A DNA stretch of 64,000 bases from Euzebya pacifica (GTDB lineage: Bacteria > Actinomycetota > Nitriliruptoria > Euzebyales > Euzebyaceae): positions 4,965,910 through 5,029,909 of the forward strand of contig NZ_CP031165.1 in NCBI RefSeq assembly GCF_003344865.1, given 5' to 3'. Below, piece after piece: positions 7,888-16,056 of this stretch; the first letter of the stretch is position 1; every line of letters begins with the position of its first letter. Both the position numbers and the translations under genes were made by a program. The notes under the pieces were generated by a model that did not search any database, was not told the origin of the DNA, and saw only the letters and a list, made by a program, of their open reading frames with translations.

Positions 7888-10632
7888 TCAGCTCGACTTC
7901 TTCGCCGTCTTCTTGGTGCCCTTCTTGGCCGCCTTCTTCGTGGTTGCCTTCTTCGCCGTCTTCTTGGTCGACTTCTTCTTGGTGGCCTTCTTCGTCGACT
8001 TCTTCTTTGCGGCCTTCTTCTTGGGCTTGGTGCCCTTGGCCGCCATGCGCTCGCGGCGCATCTGCAGCAGCTCGGCGGCCCGTTCGGGCGTCAGGTCCTC
8101 GATGGTGTCGCCCTTGCGGAGCGACGCGTTGACCTCGCCGTCGGTCACGTAGGCACCGAAGCGACCGTTGCGGATCGACAGGTCGCCGCCGGAGATCGGG
8201 TCCTTGGCGCTCATCTCGCGCAGCACCGGGTTGGCGCGCTCGCGGGCGCTCTTCTTCTCCTGCGCCAGCAGCTTCAGGCCGTCGTCGATGGAGATGGTGA
8301 ACAGCTCGTTCTCGCTGCCCAGCGACCGGGTCTCCTTGCCCCACTTCAGGTAGGGGCCGTAGCGGCCGTTCTGCACCATGATCGGCTCGCCGTCCTCGGG
8401 GTGCGGCCCGAGGGAACGCGGCAGGCTGAGCAGCTTGAGGGCGTCGGACAGCTCGATGGTGTCCAGCGCCATCGTGGAGAACAGCGACCCAGTCTTCTCG
8501 GGCTTGCCGTCCGCCGGGTCACCCAGCTGGACGTAGGGCCCGAAGCGACCGTTGCGGGCCACCACGGGCTTGCCGGTCTCGGGGTCGTCGCCCAGGTACC
8601 GGTCGTCGTTGGGTGCCTCGAGCAGCGCCTCGGCCTTCTCGACCGTCAGCTCGTCGGGCGCGAGGTCGTCGGGGATCGACGCCGTGTCGTCACCACGCTG
8701 CAGGTACGGGCCGTACCGTCCGACCCGGGCGACGATCGTCGCGCCGGAGGAGTCCTCGCCCAGCGGGATGGAGTTGATGGACGCGGCGTCGATCTCGTCG
8801 AGCCGGTGGGTGACCATGTCGTGCAGGCCGTCACGCCCGTCGCCACCGAAGTAGAAGCCCGACAGCCATGGCACGCGGTCGGCGTTGCCGGCCGCGATCT
8901 CGTCGAGGTCGTTCTCCATGCGAGCGGTGAACTCGTAGTCCACGAGGTGGGAGAAGTGCCGCTCCAGCAGCGTCACCACGGCGAAGGCGGTGAAGGACGG
9001 CACCAGGGCGCCGGACTTCTTCCACACGTACCCGCGGCCGATGATCGTGCCGATGATGGAGGCGTAGGTGGAGGGGCGCCCGACGCCCAGGTCCTCCAGC
9101 TTCTGCACCAGCTTCGGTTCGTTGTAGCGGGCCGGCGGCTTGGTGGAGTGGCCGTCGGCGGTGACCTCGTCGGCGGACAGCACGTCGCCCTCCTCCATCG
9201 GGGGGAGGAAGGTCTCGCGGTCCGCCAGCGCCTCGTCGGGGTCGTCGGACCCCTCGACGTAGGCACGCAGGAAGCCGGGGAAGGTGATGGTGCGCCCGCT
9301 GGCGGAGAACGTCGCCGTGGCGCCCTGGAGCTGTCCGCTGGTGGCCGTGGCGTCCAGGCGCACGGACACGGTCTGGCCGACCGCGTCGGGCATCTGGGAG
9401 GCGATGGTGCGCATCCAGATCAGCTCGTAGAGCTTGCGTTCCTCGGCGCCGAGCTCGGACTTCAGGGACTCGGGCGTGCGGAACGTCTCGCCGGCGGGGC
9501 GTACGGCCTCGTGCGCTTCCTGGGCGTTCTTGGACTTCTTGGCGTAGATCCGCGGGCTGTCGGGCAGGTAGTCGGGCCCGAACATGTCGGTGATCTGCCT
9601 GCGCGCCGCCTGCAGCGCGGTGTCGGAGAGGATCGTGGAGTCGGTCCTCATGTAGGTGATGTAGCCGTTCTCGTACAGCCGCTGCGCCACCTGCATCGTG
9701 CGCTGGGTGGAGAACCGCAGCTTGCGCCCGGCCTCCTGCTGCAGCGTCGAGGTGGAGAACGGCGCCGGCGGCTTGCGCCGGTACGGCTTGGTCTCCACCG
9801 ACGCGACGGTGAAGTCCGCGCCGTCGAGGCCGTCGGCCAGCGCCTCTGCGCGGACCTGATCGAGGCGTTCGACCTCGCGGCTGGTCATCGTGCCGTCCTG
9901 GGCGAAGTCACGCCCGGACGCCAGCTTCTTGCCGTCGAGGGCGACCATCGTGGAGTCGAACGGCGCGTTGCCCGCCACCGCGTCCGCGGCGTCGGGCTTG
10001 CGCAGCTTGGCGGCGAGGTCCCAGTAATCGGCGGACACGAACGCCATGCGCTCGCGTTCGCGCTCGACGATCACACGGGTGGCGACGGACTGGACCCGGC
10101 CTGCGGACAGGCCGGGGTTGACCTTCTTCCACAGCACCGGCGACAGCTCGTAGCCGTACAGCCGGTCGAGGATGCGCCGGGCTTCCTGTGCGTCGACCAG
10201 CCGGTCGTCGAGGTCGATCGTGTTGGCGATGGCCTCCTCGATCGCCTGCTTGGTGATCTCGCCGAACACCATGCGCTTGACCGGGACCTTGGGCTTGAGG
10301 ATCTCGAGGAGGTGCCACGCGATGGCCTCACCCTCTCGATCCTTGTCCGTTGCGAGGACGAGCTCGTCGGCGTCCTTCATCAGCTTGCGCAGTGTGGAGA
10401 CCGTCTTCTTCTTGTCGGGGTTGATGACATAGACGGGCTCGAAGTCGTTCTCGGTGTCCACCCCCATCGACGCCCACGGCTTGCCCTTGTGCTCGGCAGG
10501 CACCTCCGCGGCGTTGGCCGGGAGGTCTCGGATGTGACCGACGGAGGACTCGACGACGTAGTCGGAGCCCAGGATTCCGCCGATCTTCTTCGCCTTCGCG
10601 GGCGACTCGACGATGACAAGTGATTTGGCCAT
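7888..10632 (-). CDS. topA: DNA topoisomerase I with lysine-rich C-terminal tail
   Basis: This 914-residue type IA topoisomerase relaxes negative supercoils. The Toprim domain is at the N-terminus (SLVIVESPAKAKKIGGILG, then LATDKDREGEAIAWHLLEI). The active-site tyrosine lies in ITYMRTDSTILSDTA, followed by HEAVRPAGE. GRPSTYASII begins the domain that closes the gate. The second half contains several repeats of the type NGRFGPYVQLG (about 650-850), as in actinobacterial TopA, in place of zinc fingers. The last 45 residues are a Lys/Ala/Thr tail (KKKSTKKATKKK), a non-specific DNA-binding tail that helps processivity in mycobacterial and Streptomyces enzymes. It lies downstream of dgt on the same strand. 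Confidence 0.97.
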   Translation of the reverse strand: MAKSLVIVESPAKAKKIGGILGSDYVVESSVGHIRDLPANAAEVPAEHKGKPWASMGVDTENDFEPVYVINPDKKKTVSTLRKLMKDADELVLATDKDREGEAIAWHLLEILKPKVPVKRMVFGEITKQAIEEAIANTIDLDDRLVDAQEARRILDRLYGYELSPVLWKKVNPGLSAGRVQSVATRVIVERERERMAFVSADYWDLAAKLRKPDAADAVAGNAPFDSTMVALDGKKLASGRDFAQDGTMTSREVERLDQVRAEALADGLDGADFTVASVETKPYRRKPPAPFSTSTLQQEAGRKLRFSTQRTMQVAQRLYENGYITYMRTDSTILSDTALQAARRQITDMFGPDYLPDSPRIYAKKSKNAQEAHEAVRPAGETFRTPESLKSELGAEERKLYELIWMRTIASQMPDAVGQTVSVRLDATATSGQLQGATATFSASGRTITFPGFLRAYVEGSDDPDEALADRETFLPPMEEGDVLSADEVTADGHSTKPPARYNEPKLVQKLEDLGVGRPSTYASIIGTIIGRGYVWKKSGALVPSFTAFAVVTLLERHFSHLVDYEFTARMENDLDEIAAGNADRVPWLSGFYFGGDGRDGLHDMVTHRLDEIDAASINSIPLGEDSSGATIVARVGRYGPYLQRGDDTASIPDDLAPDELTVEKAEALLEAPNDDRYLGDDPETGKPVVARNGRFGPYVQLGDPADGKPEKTGSLFSTMALDTIELSDALKLLSLPRSLGPHPEDGEPIMVQNGRYGPYLKWGKETRSLGSENELFTISIDDGLKLLAQEKKSARERANPVLREMSAKDPISGGDLSIRNGRFGAYVTDGEVNASLRKGDTIEDLTPERAAELLQMRRERMAAKGTKPKKKAAKKKSTKKATKKKSTKKTAKKATTKKAAKKGTKKTAKKSS

Positions 10633-10674
10633 GAGTGCCTAGAGAGGTATCAGGCCGCGAGCCTCCGCGCATTT

Positions 10675-11736
10675 CTACTGACGATGCGCGGGACTCGAAG
10701 GCGTGGTCTGGGAGGACGGAACGGGGGGCAGCACACCCACCTCGAACAGCCGCGGGCGGAACCAGCGATCGTGCAGGGCGAGGGCGTATCGGTCGGTCAT
10801 GCCGGCCACGAAGTCGGCGACCCGGGTGATCCGGTCGGCGTCGGGGTCGGTGTAGGTGTCGGTGATGTGCTCGGGGTGCTCGAGCAGGAACTCCACCAGC
10901 TCGGTGACGATCCGCTTGGCTGACCTCGTGTGGGTCTGCTGGTCGTGCCCCATGTAGACGCGGTCGAACATGAACGCGCGCAGCTCGTGCATGACGGGCA
11001 GGACTGCAGGGTCCATCTGGACCGTCCCGACGTCCAGGGAGCGCTGGACGACGGCGTTGATCAGCAGGCCGATCCATCCCGAGCCCGGTTCGCCGAACGC
11101 GGCGGTCACGGTGGCGGGCAGGTCCCCGGGTTCGATGGCGTGGGCGCGGATCGCGTCGAGCACGTCGTGGGTCAGGTAAGCGATGCGGTCGGCGAACCGC
11201 ACGCACATGGCCTCCGGGGTGGTGGGTGGCGGCTGGACCTTCCACGGGTGGCGCAGGATCCCGTCCCTGGTCTGCTCGCACAGGTTCAGGGGCTCGAGGA
11301 CGTCGAAGATTCGGACCGACTGGCGGGAGTGGACCCAGCCGTCGTCGAAGAACTCGGCCAGCGCGTCCTCGCCGATGTGGCCGAACGGGGTGTGGCCCAC
11401 GTCGTGGCCCAGCGCGATTGCCTCTGCGAGCGGTTCGTTGAGGGCCATGGCCCCCGCCAGCGACCGGGCCACCTGGGCGACCTGGAGGGTGTGGGTCAGC
11501 CGGGTGACGGTGTGGTCACCCGTGGGGTTGATGAAGACCTGTGTCTTGTGCTTCAGCCGGCGGAACGCCTTGGAGTGGATGATCCGGTCGCGATCGCGTT
11601 CGAAGCACGTCCTGAACTCGTGCGGTTCCTCGGGTTCGCGCCGGTCCCCGGCCCCGTGGGACCGCGTGGCAGCTGGGGAGAGCGCCGATTCCTCGGCCTC
11701 CCTGTCGATCCTCGTGCGCTGGCGGATGGCGCTCAT
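10675..11736 (-). CDS. dgt: Deoxyguanosinetriphosphate triphosphohydrolase-like protein
   Basis: This 353-residue HD-domain dNTP triphosphohydrolase should release tripolyphosphate from dGTP or other dNTPs. Motifs are RDRDRIIHSKAFRRLKHKTQ, TRLTHTLQVAQVARSLA (first metal His), GHDVGHTPFGHIGEDAL (HD pair) and DRIAYLTHDVLDAI (distal Asp). Length fits the shorter Dgt type found in actinobacteria rather than the E. coli enzyme. In many actinobacteria dgt sits beside dnaG; here it precedes topA and the dTMP kinase fusion, in keeping with dNTP pool control. The ATG at 11736 has a TACGGT box 8 nt upstream and no Shine-Dalgarno sequence, so the message may be leaderless. Confidence 0.92.
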   Translation of the reverse strand: MSAIRQRTRIDREAEESALSPAATRSHGAGDRREPEEPHEFRTCFERDRDRIIHSKAFRRLKHKTQVFINPTGDHTVTRLTHTLQVAQVARSLAGAMALNEPLAEAIALGHDVGHTPFGHIGEDALAEFFDDGWVHSRQSVRIFDVLEPLNLCEQTRDGILRHPWKVQPPPTTPEAMCVRFADRIAYLTHDVLDAIRAHAIEPGDLPATVTAAFGEPGSGWIGLLINAVVQRSLDVGTVQMDPAVLPVMHELRAFMFDRVYMGHDQQTHTRSAKRIVTELVEFLLEHPEHITDTYTDPDADRITRVADFVAGMTDRYALALHDRWFRPRLFEVGVLPPVPSSQTTPSSPAHRQ

Positions 11737-11744
11737 CGAGCGTC

Positions 11745-11750
11745 ACCGTA
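11745..11750 (-). promoter_or_regulatory. Putative -10 box of dgt (leaderless)
   Basis: TACGGT on the minus strand, 8 nt before the ATG at 11736. The spacing would start transcription at or next to the start codon. No good -35 element is visible. Confidence 0.4.
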
Positions 11751-11838
11751 CCCACTCGTGCCACCCCGGAGGACCGAAGCGACGCGTCCGTTGGGGACAA
11801 CGGCGCCGTGTTCGACGGCCCCCACCACACAACGGGAG

Positions 11839-13263
11839 CTACTCCCAGCCCTCCATGACCCAGCGAGCGCCCACCCAGCGGGCACCCACCCAACGAGCAC
11901 CCACCCAACGGGCACCCACCCAACGGGCGCCGACGTACTCGGGGTCGCCGGCGTGGACGTCCTCGCCACCCCCGAGGTTCCAGGTGTCGGGATCCGCCGC
12001 GCTGTAGCCGGCCACGATCCGGGTGATGGGGGAGGTGTCGCGACGGATGTCGTCGTCGTCATCGACGTCGTCGAGGCTCTCGTCGAGGTCCAGCCGAGCG
12101 TTCGGCACGTCCTCACCGTCGACCTCGATCGGCTCGGCGCCGGCGTGCAGCAGGCCGGCGACCTCGTCGGGGGTCAGCTCGGGGTGGGCCGACAGCACCA
12201 GCGCGGCGGCGCCTGAGACCACCGCGGTGGCCTGGCTGGTTCCCGACCCACGGACGAGGGTGTCCCCGAGGCGGACGGCCTCGGCGTTGTCGGCGACGGC
12301 AGAGCCCAGGGCGATGGCGGACGGGATGGAGCGGCCCGGCGCCCAGATGTCGGGGCGCTCCCGTCCTCGGGTCGTCCCGGAGGAGCTGGGGTCCGGCTGG
12401 GCGTCACCGGCCTTGGTGCTGTCGGCGTGGTCGAGCGCACCGACGCTGATGATGCGGGGCTCGTAGGCCGGGGAGGCAAGGCGGTGTCCGCCGCCGTCGT
12501 TGCCCGCGGCCGCGACGACCACGATCCCGGCGTCCCAGGCGAGGGTGACGGCATGGGCCAGGATGTCGTCGGTGGGGCTGTCGGCGGGGTCCGCTGCCAG
12601 GGAGAGGTTCAGCACCCGGATGTTGCGGCCGTCGGTGTTGCGGTTCTCGATGACCCACTCGATGGCGCTGACGACCTGGTCCAGCGAGGCGTTGCCGTCC
12701 TCCTGCCCGACCCTGACCGAAACGATCCGTGCGTCGGGTGCGATGCCGGTGAAGGCGGTCCTGTCCCCGTACGTCTCCGGCCCGCCCGACGAGCCGGCGA
12801 TGATCGCGGCGAGGTGGGTGCCGTGCCCGTCGGGGTCGCGAAGGGACTCGGGCAGGGTGTCACGTCGACCGTAGGGAGGGCCGCTCGGCCGCTCGGCTTC
12901 GGGCGCGGCGAAGGACGGACCGGCCAGGAGTGCGTCGCGCGACAGGACGGGCGTCGGACGGACGCCCGTGTCGATCAGCGCAACGTCGATGCCCTGACCC
13001 GTGATGCCCCGGTTCCAGAGCCGGGTGGCCCTGATGCCGCTGGCCGCTCGGTGCATCGACGCGGGATCCTCGTCCGCGGCATACCCGTCGGGGAAGCTCC
13101 AGCTGTCGTACTGGCTGTCGGCGGAGGCAGTGGAGACCGCACCCGGCACGACGAGCAGCCCGAGGGTCAGTAGCACCGCCATGGCGATGGCAGTCGCGCC
13201 CGAGTGGCTCGTCGTCATCCTGATCCCGTTCACTTGACTAGTTGTCGTCGGCTGATCACTCAT
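11839..13263 (-). CDS. Secreted subtilisin-like serine protease (S8) with C-terminal VGARW repeats
   Basis: This protein of about 474 residues has an N-terminal export signal: a positively placed hydrophobic run AIAMAVLLTLGLLVVPGA ends at an AxA-like TASADS site. The S8 triad is complete: Asp in DVALIDTGV, His in DGHGTHLAAIIAG, Ser in GSGTSQATAVVSGAAAL. The oxyanion Asn lies in VVAAAGNDGG. After the catalytic domain there is an acidic spacer (DDVDDDDDIRRD) and a tail of five VGARW units. Starts at 13263 (GGGA 6 nt upstream) and 13218 are both possible; the second gives a more typical signal peptide. The gene is divergent from the GGDEF/EAL gene. No calcium or PA domain was recognised. Target unknown. 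Confidence 0.9.
   Translation of the reverse strand: MSDQPTTTSQVNGIRMTTSHSGATAIAMAVLLTLGLLVVPGAVSTASADSQYDSWSFPDGYAADEDPASMHRAASGIRATRLWNRGITGQGIDVALIDTGVRPTPVLSRDALLAGPSFAAPEAERPSGPPYGRRDTLPESLRDPDGHGTHLAAIIAGSSGGPETYGDRTAFTGIAPDARIVSVRVGQEDGNASLDQVVSAIEWVIENRNTDGRNIRVLNLSLAADPADSPTDDILAHAVTLAWDAGIVVVAAAGNDGGGHRLASPAYEPRIISVGALDHADSTKAGDAQPDPSSSGTTRGRERPDIWAPGRSIPSAIALGSAVADNAEAVRLGDTLVRGSGTSQATAVVSGAAALVLSAHPELTPDEVAGLLHAGAEPIEVDGEDVPNARLDLDESLDDVDDDDDIRRDTSPITRIVAGYSAADPDTWNLGGGEDVHAGDPEYVGARWVGARWVGARWVGARWVGARWVMEGWE
11854..11932 (-). repeat. 15-bp tandem repeat encoding VGARW x5
   Basis: Five near-identical 15-bp units of the type gcacccacccaacgg lie at the 3' end of the protease gene and are read in frame as VGARW. 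Units differ at one or two positions, as expected of slippage followed by drift. The encoded tail is rich in Trp and Arg. Confidence 0.85.
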
Positions 13264-13340
13264 AGTAGTTCCCACATACGCCGAGGTCCACCTGTTCGAT
13301 AGCTCAAGTGAATGACGTTCGGCACCGATGAGCAGGAAAG

Positions 13341-15827
13341 ATGCCCGCAACCGCCGTCGCCAGACCCGAACGCGCATGGATCCTCTCCTGGACGATGGTT
13401 GCGGTCGGCCTGATCGGCACCGCACTCTCGGTGACACTGTGGGGGGTTCGCCCCACCCACCTGGTGGCCACGCTCGGCCTCGTCGTGGCGTTCACGCTCG
13501 CCGACCGGTTCCCCGTCTACTACGAGTTCCGCGAGAGCTCCGTCGCGCTGTCGTTGACCGATGCCATCACGACCGCCGGCTACTTCATCGTCTCCCCCAC
13601 CGAGCTCCTCGTCTCACGGGTGCTGGGTGGGCTGCTGGTCAGCCACGTCCTCGATCGGACCGGCCCCCTCAAGCGGGTCTTCAACACCGGGCTCGTCCTG
13701 CTGGAGGCCCTCGTGTCCGTGGGGGTGTTCGTCGCGATCAGCGCCGGCGGGGACCTGCAGGCCCCCCTCACCTGGCTGGCGGTTGTGACCGCCGTGTCGA
13801 CGTCGACCGCCGTGGACGTCGTGACCCTTCGGCTGGTCATGTGGTTCGCGACCGGCCAACGAGCCGGGATCGATCGCTGGACGGCGCTGATGATGCTGCT
13901 GTCCTCGACGCTGGCCGGCAGCACCGTGCTCGCGTCGCTGATCATGGTCGACACCTCCCCCGCCGCGCCGCTGCTGCTGCTCGGCCCGACCCTGGTGTTG
14001 TTCCTGGGTCATCGTGCCCACGTCCGCACGGTGCAGGAGAACCGCCGGATCCACAGCATGTACGCCCTCGCGTCCAGCCTGTCGCGCGCCCCCGAGCTGG
14101 ACCAGGTCCTGGTCGGGGTGGTCACCGAGGCCCGCCAGACCCTGCGATCGGCCGAGGCGGAGCTGCTGGTCCTGCGCCCGAGCGACGAACCGGACCTGTG
14201 GATCCACATCGACCGTGACGGGCTGCTCGACACCACCACCGAGGACGGCTGGACGGCACCGCCATCGCACCTTCGCCTGCTCCGGTCGTGGAACCCGGGT
14301 GACGGCGCCAACGGTCACGTCACCAGCGAGGAGGTCGCGGTGCCCATCGCCAGCGCGTCGGAGCTGTACGGCGTGCTCGTGGTCCGGGGGTTCCGTGCCG
14401 ACCGGTCCGCCTTCGACTCCGACGACCTGACCGTCCTCTCCGGGGTCGCCAGCCAGCTGGCTGCGCACGTGTCCACGAGCAGGTTGCGCAACAAGCTGCA
14501 GACCGCCGAGGACGCCCAGCGCTACCTCGCCTCCCATGACGTGCTCACGGGCCTTGCGAACCGCCGCCGGTTCGAGGCGTCCCTGGCCCAGCTCGAGACC
14601 GACCCACGGGCCGTGGCCGAGGGCCTCTCGCTGCTGGTCATGGACCTCAAGCGCTTCCGCCAGCTCAACGACACGTTGGGCCCCACGGCAGGCGACCGGG
14701 TGCTGGTCGAGGTGGCCGACCGCCTCCGGGACAGCGTCTCGGCCAACGCGTTGCTCGCCCGGATCAGCAGCGACGAGTTCGTCGTGGCCGAGATCGGGGG
14801 CGAGCCCATGCAGCTTGCCGCCCGGCTGCAGGACGCCGTGGCCAGGCCGATCAGCGTGCACGGGCGGGAGCTGGCGATGGAGACGGCGGTCGGCGTCGCC
14901 TGCTGGCCCGCCGACGTGGATCGGGTGCCCCACCTGGTCCGCTCGGCGGACCTTGCGCTCAGCGTGGCACGCGCGAGGGCCAGCAGCGCCGTCGAGCGGT
15001 ACACCGGCGAGCTGCAGACGACGCTGACCCGTCGAGCGATGATCGGCGACCTCCTCCCCGAGGCCATCCGCGCCGGTCTCATCCACCTGCACTACCAGCC
15101 GGTCGTCAACCTGCACACCGAGCAGATCACGATGGTCGAAGCGCTGGCCCGCTGGACCGACCCCGAGCTGGGGCCCGTCCGCCCGGACGAGTTCGTCGCG
15201 GTGGCCGAGGCCAACGGGCTGATCGGCGACCTCACCGACCTCGTGCTCGAGACGGCGGTCGCGCAGGCCGCTCGGTGGGCCCGGGCGGGCAGCCTCCTCG
15301 GTGTGGCTGTCAACATCAGCGTGCATGACCTGGAGCGGGAGGGCCTGGTCGGCACCATCCGCGAGGTCCTGGTCCGGCACGGCCTCCAGGCCGACCGCCT
15401 CGTGCTGGAGATCACCGAGACCGCCGTGATGTCGGATCCCGCGCGCAGCCACGACGTCATGGTGGCCCTGCGACGGCTCGGCGTCGGCCTCGCCATCGAC
15501 GACTTCGGCACCGGCCACTCCTCCCTCTCCTACTTCCGGGACCTTCCCGCGACGAAGCTCAAGGTCGACCGCTCGTTCGTGCACACGTTGCTGGACGGCG
15601 AGGACGACCGGCGGATCGTGCGGGCCATCGTCGACCTCGCCCGGGGCAAGGACCTCGTCGTGGTCGCCGAGGGCATCGAGGACCGCGAGACGTTCGACCT
15701 GCTGCGCGAGATGGGGGTGCAGTACGGACAGGGCTTCTTCATGGCTCGGCCGATGCCGGCCGCCGACGTCGACGTGCTGCTGACCACCGGCATGCACCTC
15801 CCGGCCCTGCGGGGCCTCCAGGGCTGA
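13341..15827 (+). CDS. Membrane GGDEF-EAL protein with GAF-like sensor
   Basis: This 828-residue protein has an integral membrane region (about 1-230, roughly seven to eight helices, MASE-like). A GAF-like segment follows (about 240-390, ending VLSGVASQLAAHVS), then a GGDEF domain (about 400-555) and an EAL domain (about 560-815). The GGDEF signature reads SSDEF, so cyclase activity is doubtful. The EAL motif is intact (MVEALARW), as are NISVHDLE, LEITETAVMSD, AIDDFGTGHSSLSYF and KVDRSFV, so c-di-GMP hydrolysis is likely. ATG 13341 follows AGGAAAG closely. With the HD-GYP protein at 2281-4050 the window holds two candidate c-di-GMP hydrolases. The gene is divergent from the S8 protease. Confidence 0.92.
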   Translation: MPATAVARPERAWILSWTMVAVGLIGTALSVTLWGVRPTHLVATLGLVVAFTLADRFPVYYEFRESSVALSLTDAITTAGYFIVSPTELLVSRVLGGLLVSHVLDRTGPLKRVFNTGLVLLEALVSVGVFVAISAGGDLQAPLTWLAVVTAVSTSTAVDVVTLRLVMWFATGQRAGIDRWTALMMLLSSTLAGSTVLASLIMVDTSPAAPLLLLGPTLVLFLGHRAHVRTVQENRRIHSMYALASSLSRAPELDQVLVGVVTEARQTLRSAEAELLVLRPSDEPDLWIHIDRDGLLDTTTEDGWTAPPSHLRLLRSWNPGDGANGHVTSEEVAVPIASASELYGVLVVRGFRADRSAFDSDDLTVLSGVASQLAAHVSTSRLRNKLQTAEDAQRYLASHDVLTGLANRRRFEASLAQLETDPRAVAEGLSLLVMDLKRFRQLNDTLGPTAGDRVLVEVADRLRDSVSANALLARISSDEFVVAEIGGEPMQLAARLQDAVARPISVHGRELAMETAVGVACWPADVDRVPHLVRSADLALSVARARASSAVERYTGELQTTLTRRAMIGDLLPEAIRAGLIHLHYQPVVNLHTEQITMVEALARWTDPELGPVRPDEFVAVAEANGLIGDLTDLVLETAVAQAARWARAGSLLGVAVNISVHDLEREGLVGTIREVLVRHGLQADRLVLEITETAVMSDPARSHDVMVALRRLGVGLAIDDFGTGHSSLSYFRDLPATKLKVDRSFVHTLLDGEDDRRIVRAIVDLARGKDLVVVAEGIEDRETFDLLREMGVQYGQGFFMARPMPAADVDVLLTTGMHLPALRGLQG

Positions 15828-15854
15828 CCGCACGGGCCGCCGCGACCGGCTCGT

Positions 15855-15885
15855 TTGCGCCCTCGCGGGGGCCGTCCCGTACACT
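15855..15885 (+). promoter_or_regulatory. Candidate promoter of the pyrophosphatase gene
   Basis: TTGCGC (15855-15860) and TACACT (15880-15885) are separated by 19 bp. The implied leader is about 165 nt and contains several G/C-rich inverted segments, for example ctcccccgggggg near 15897. I could not match the leader to a known riboswitch. Confidence 0.3.
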
Positions 15886-16056
15886 GCCGACCGAATCTCC
15901 CCCGGGGGGTTGTCCTGCCGTGCCGACAGCGCGACGGCGGACGACGGCGTCAATGCGCCGCGACAACGAGGACTCCCTCCGTCCCGCAAGCCCCGAGCCG
16001 CTCACCTTTCCGCATACCCGCGAGCGTGGGCGGCCCCGACCGACGAAGGCACACAC

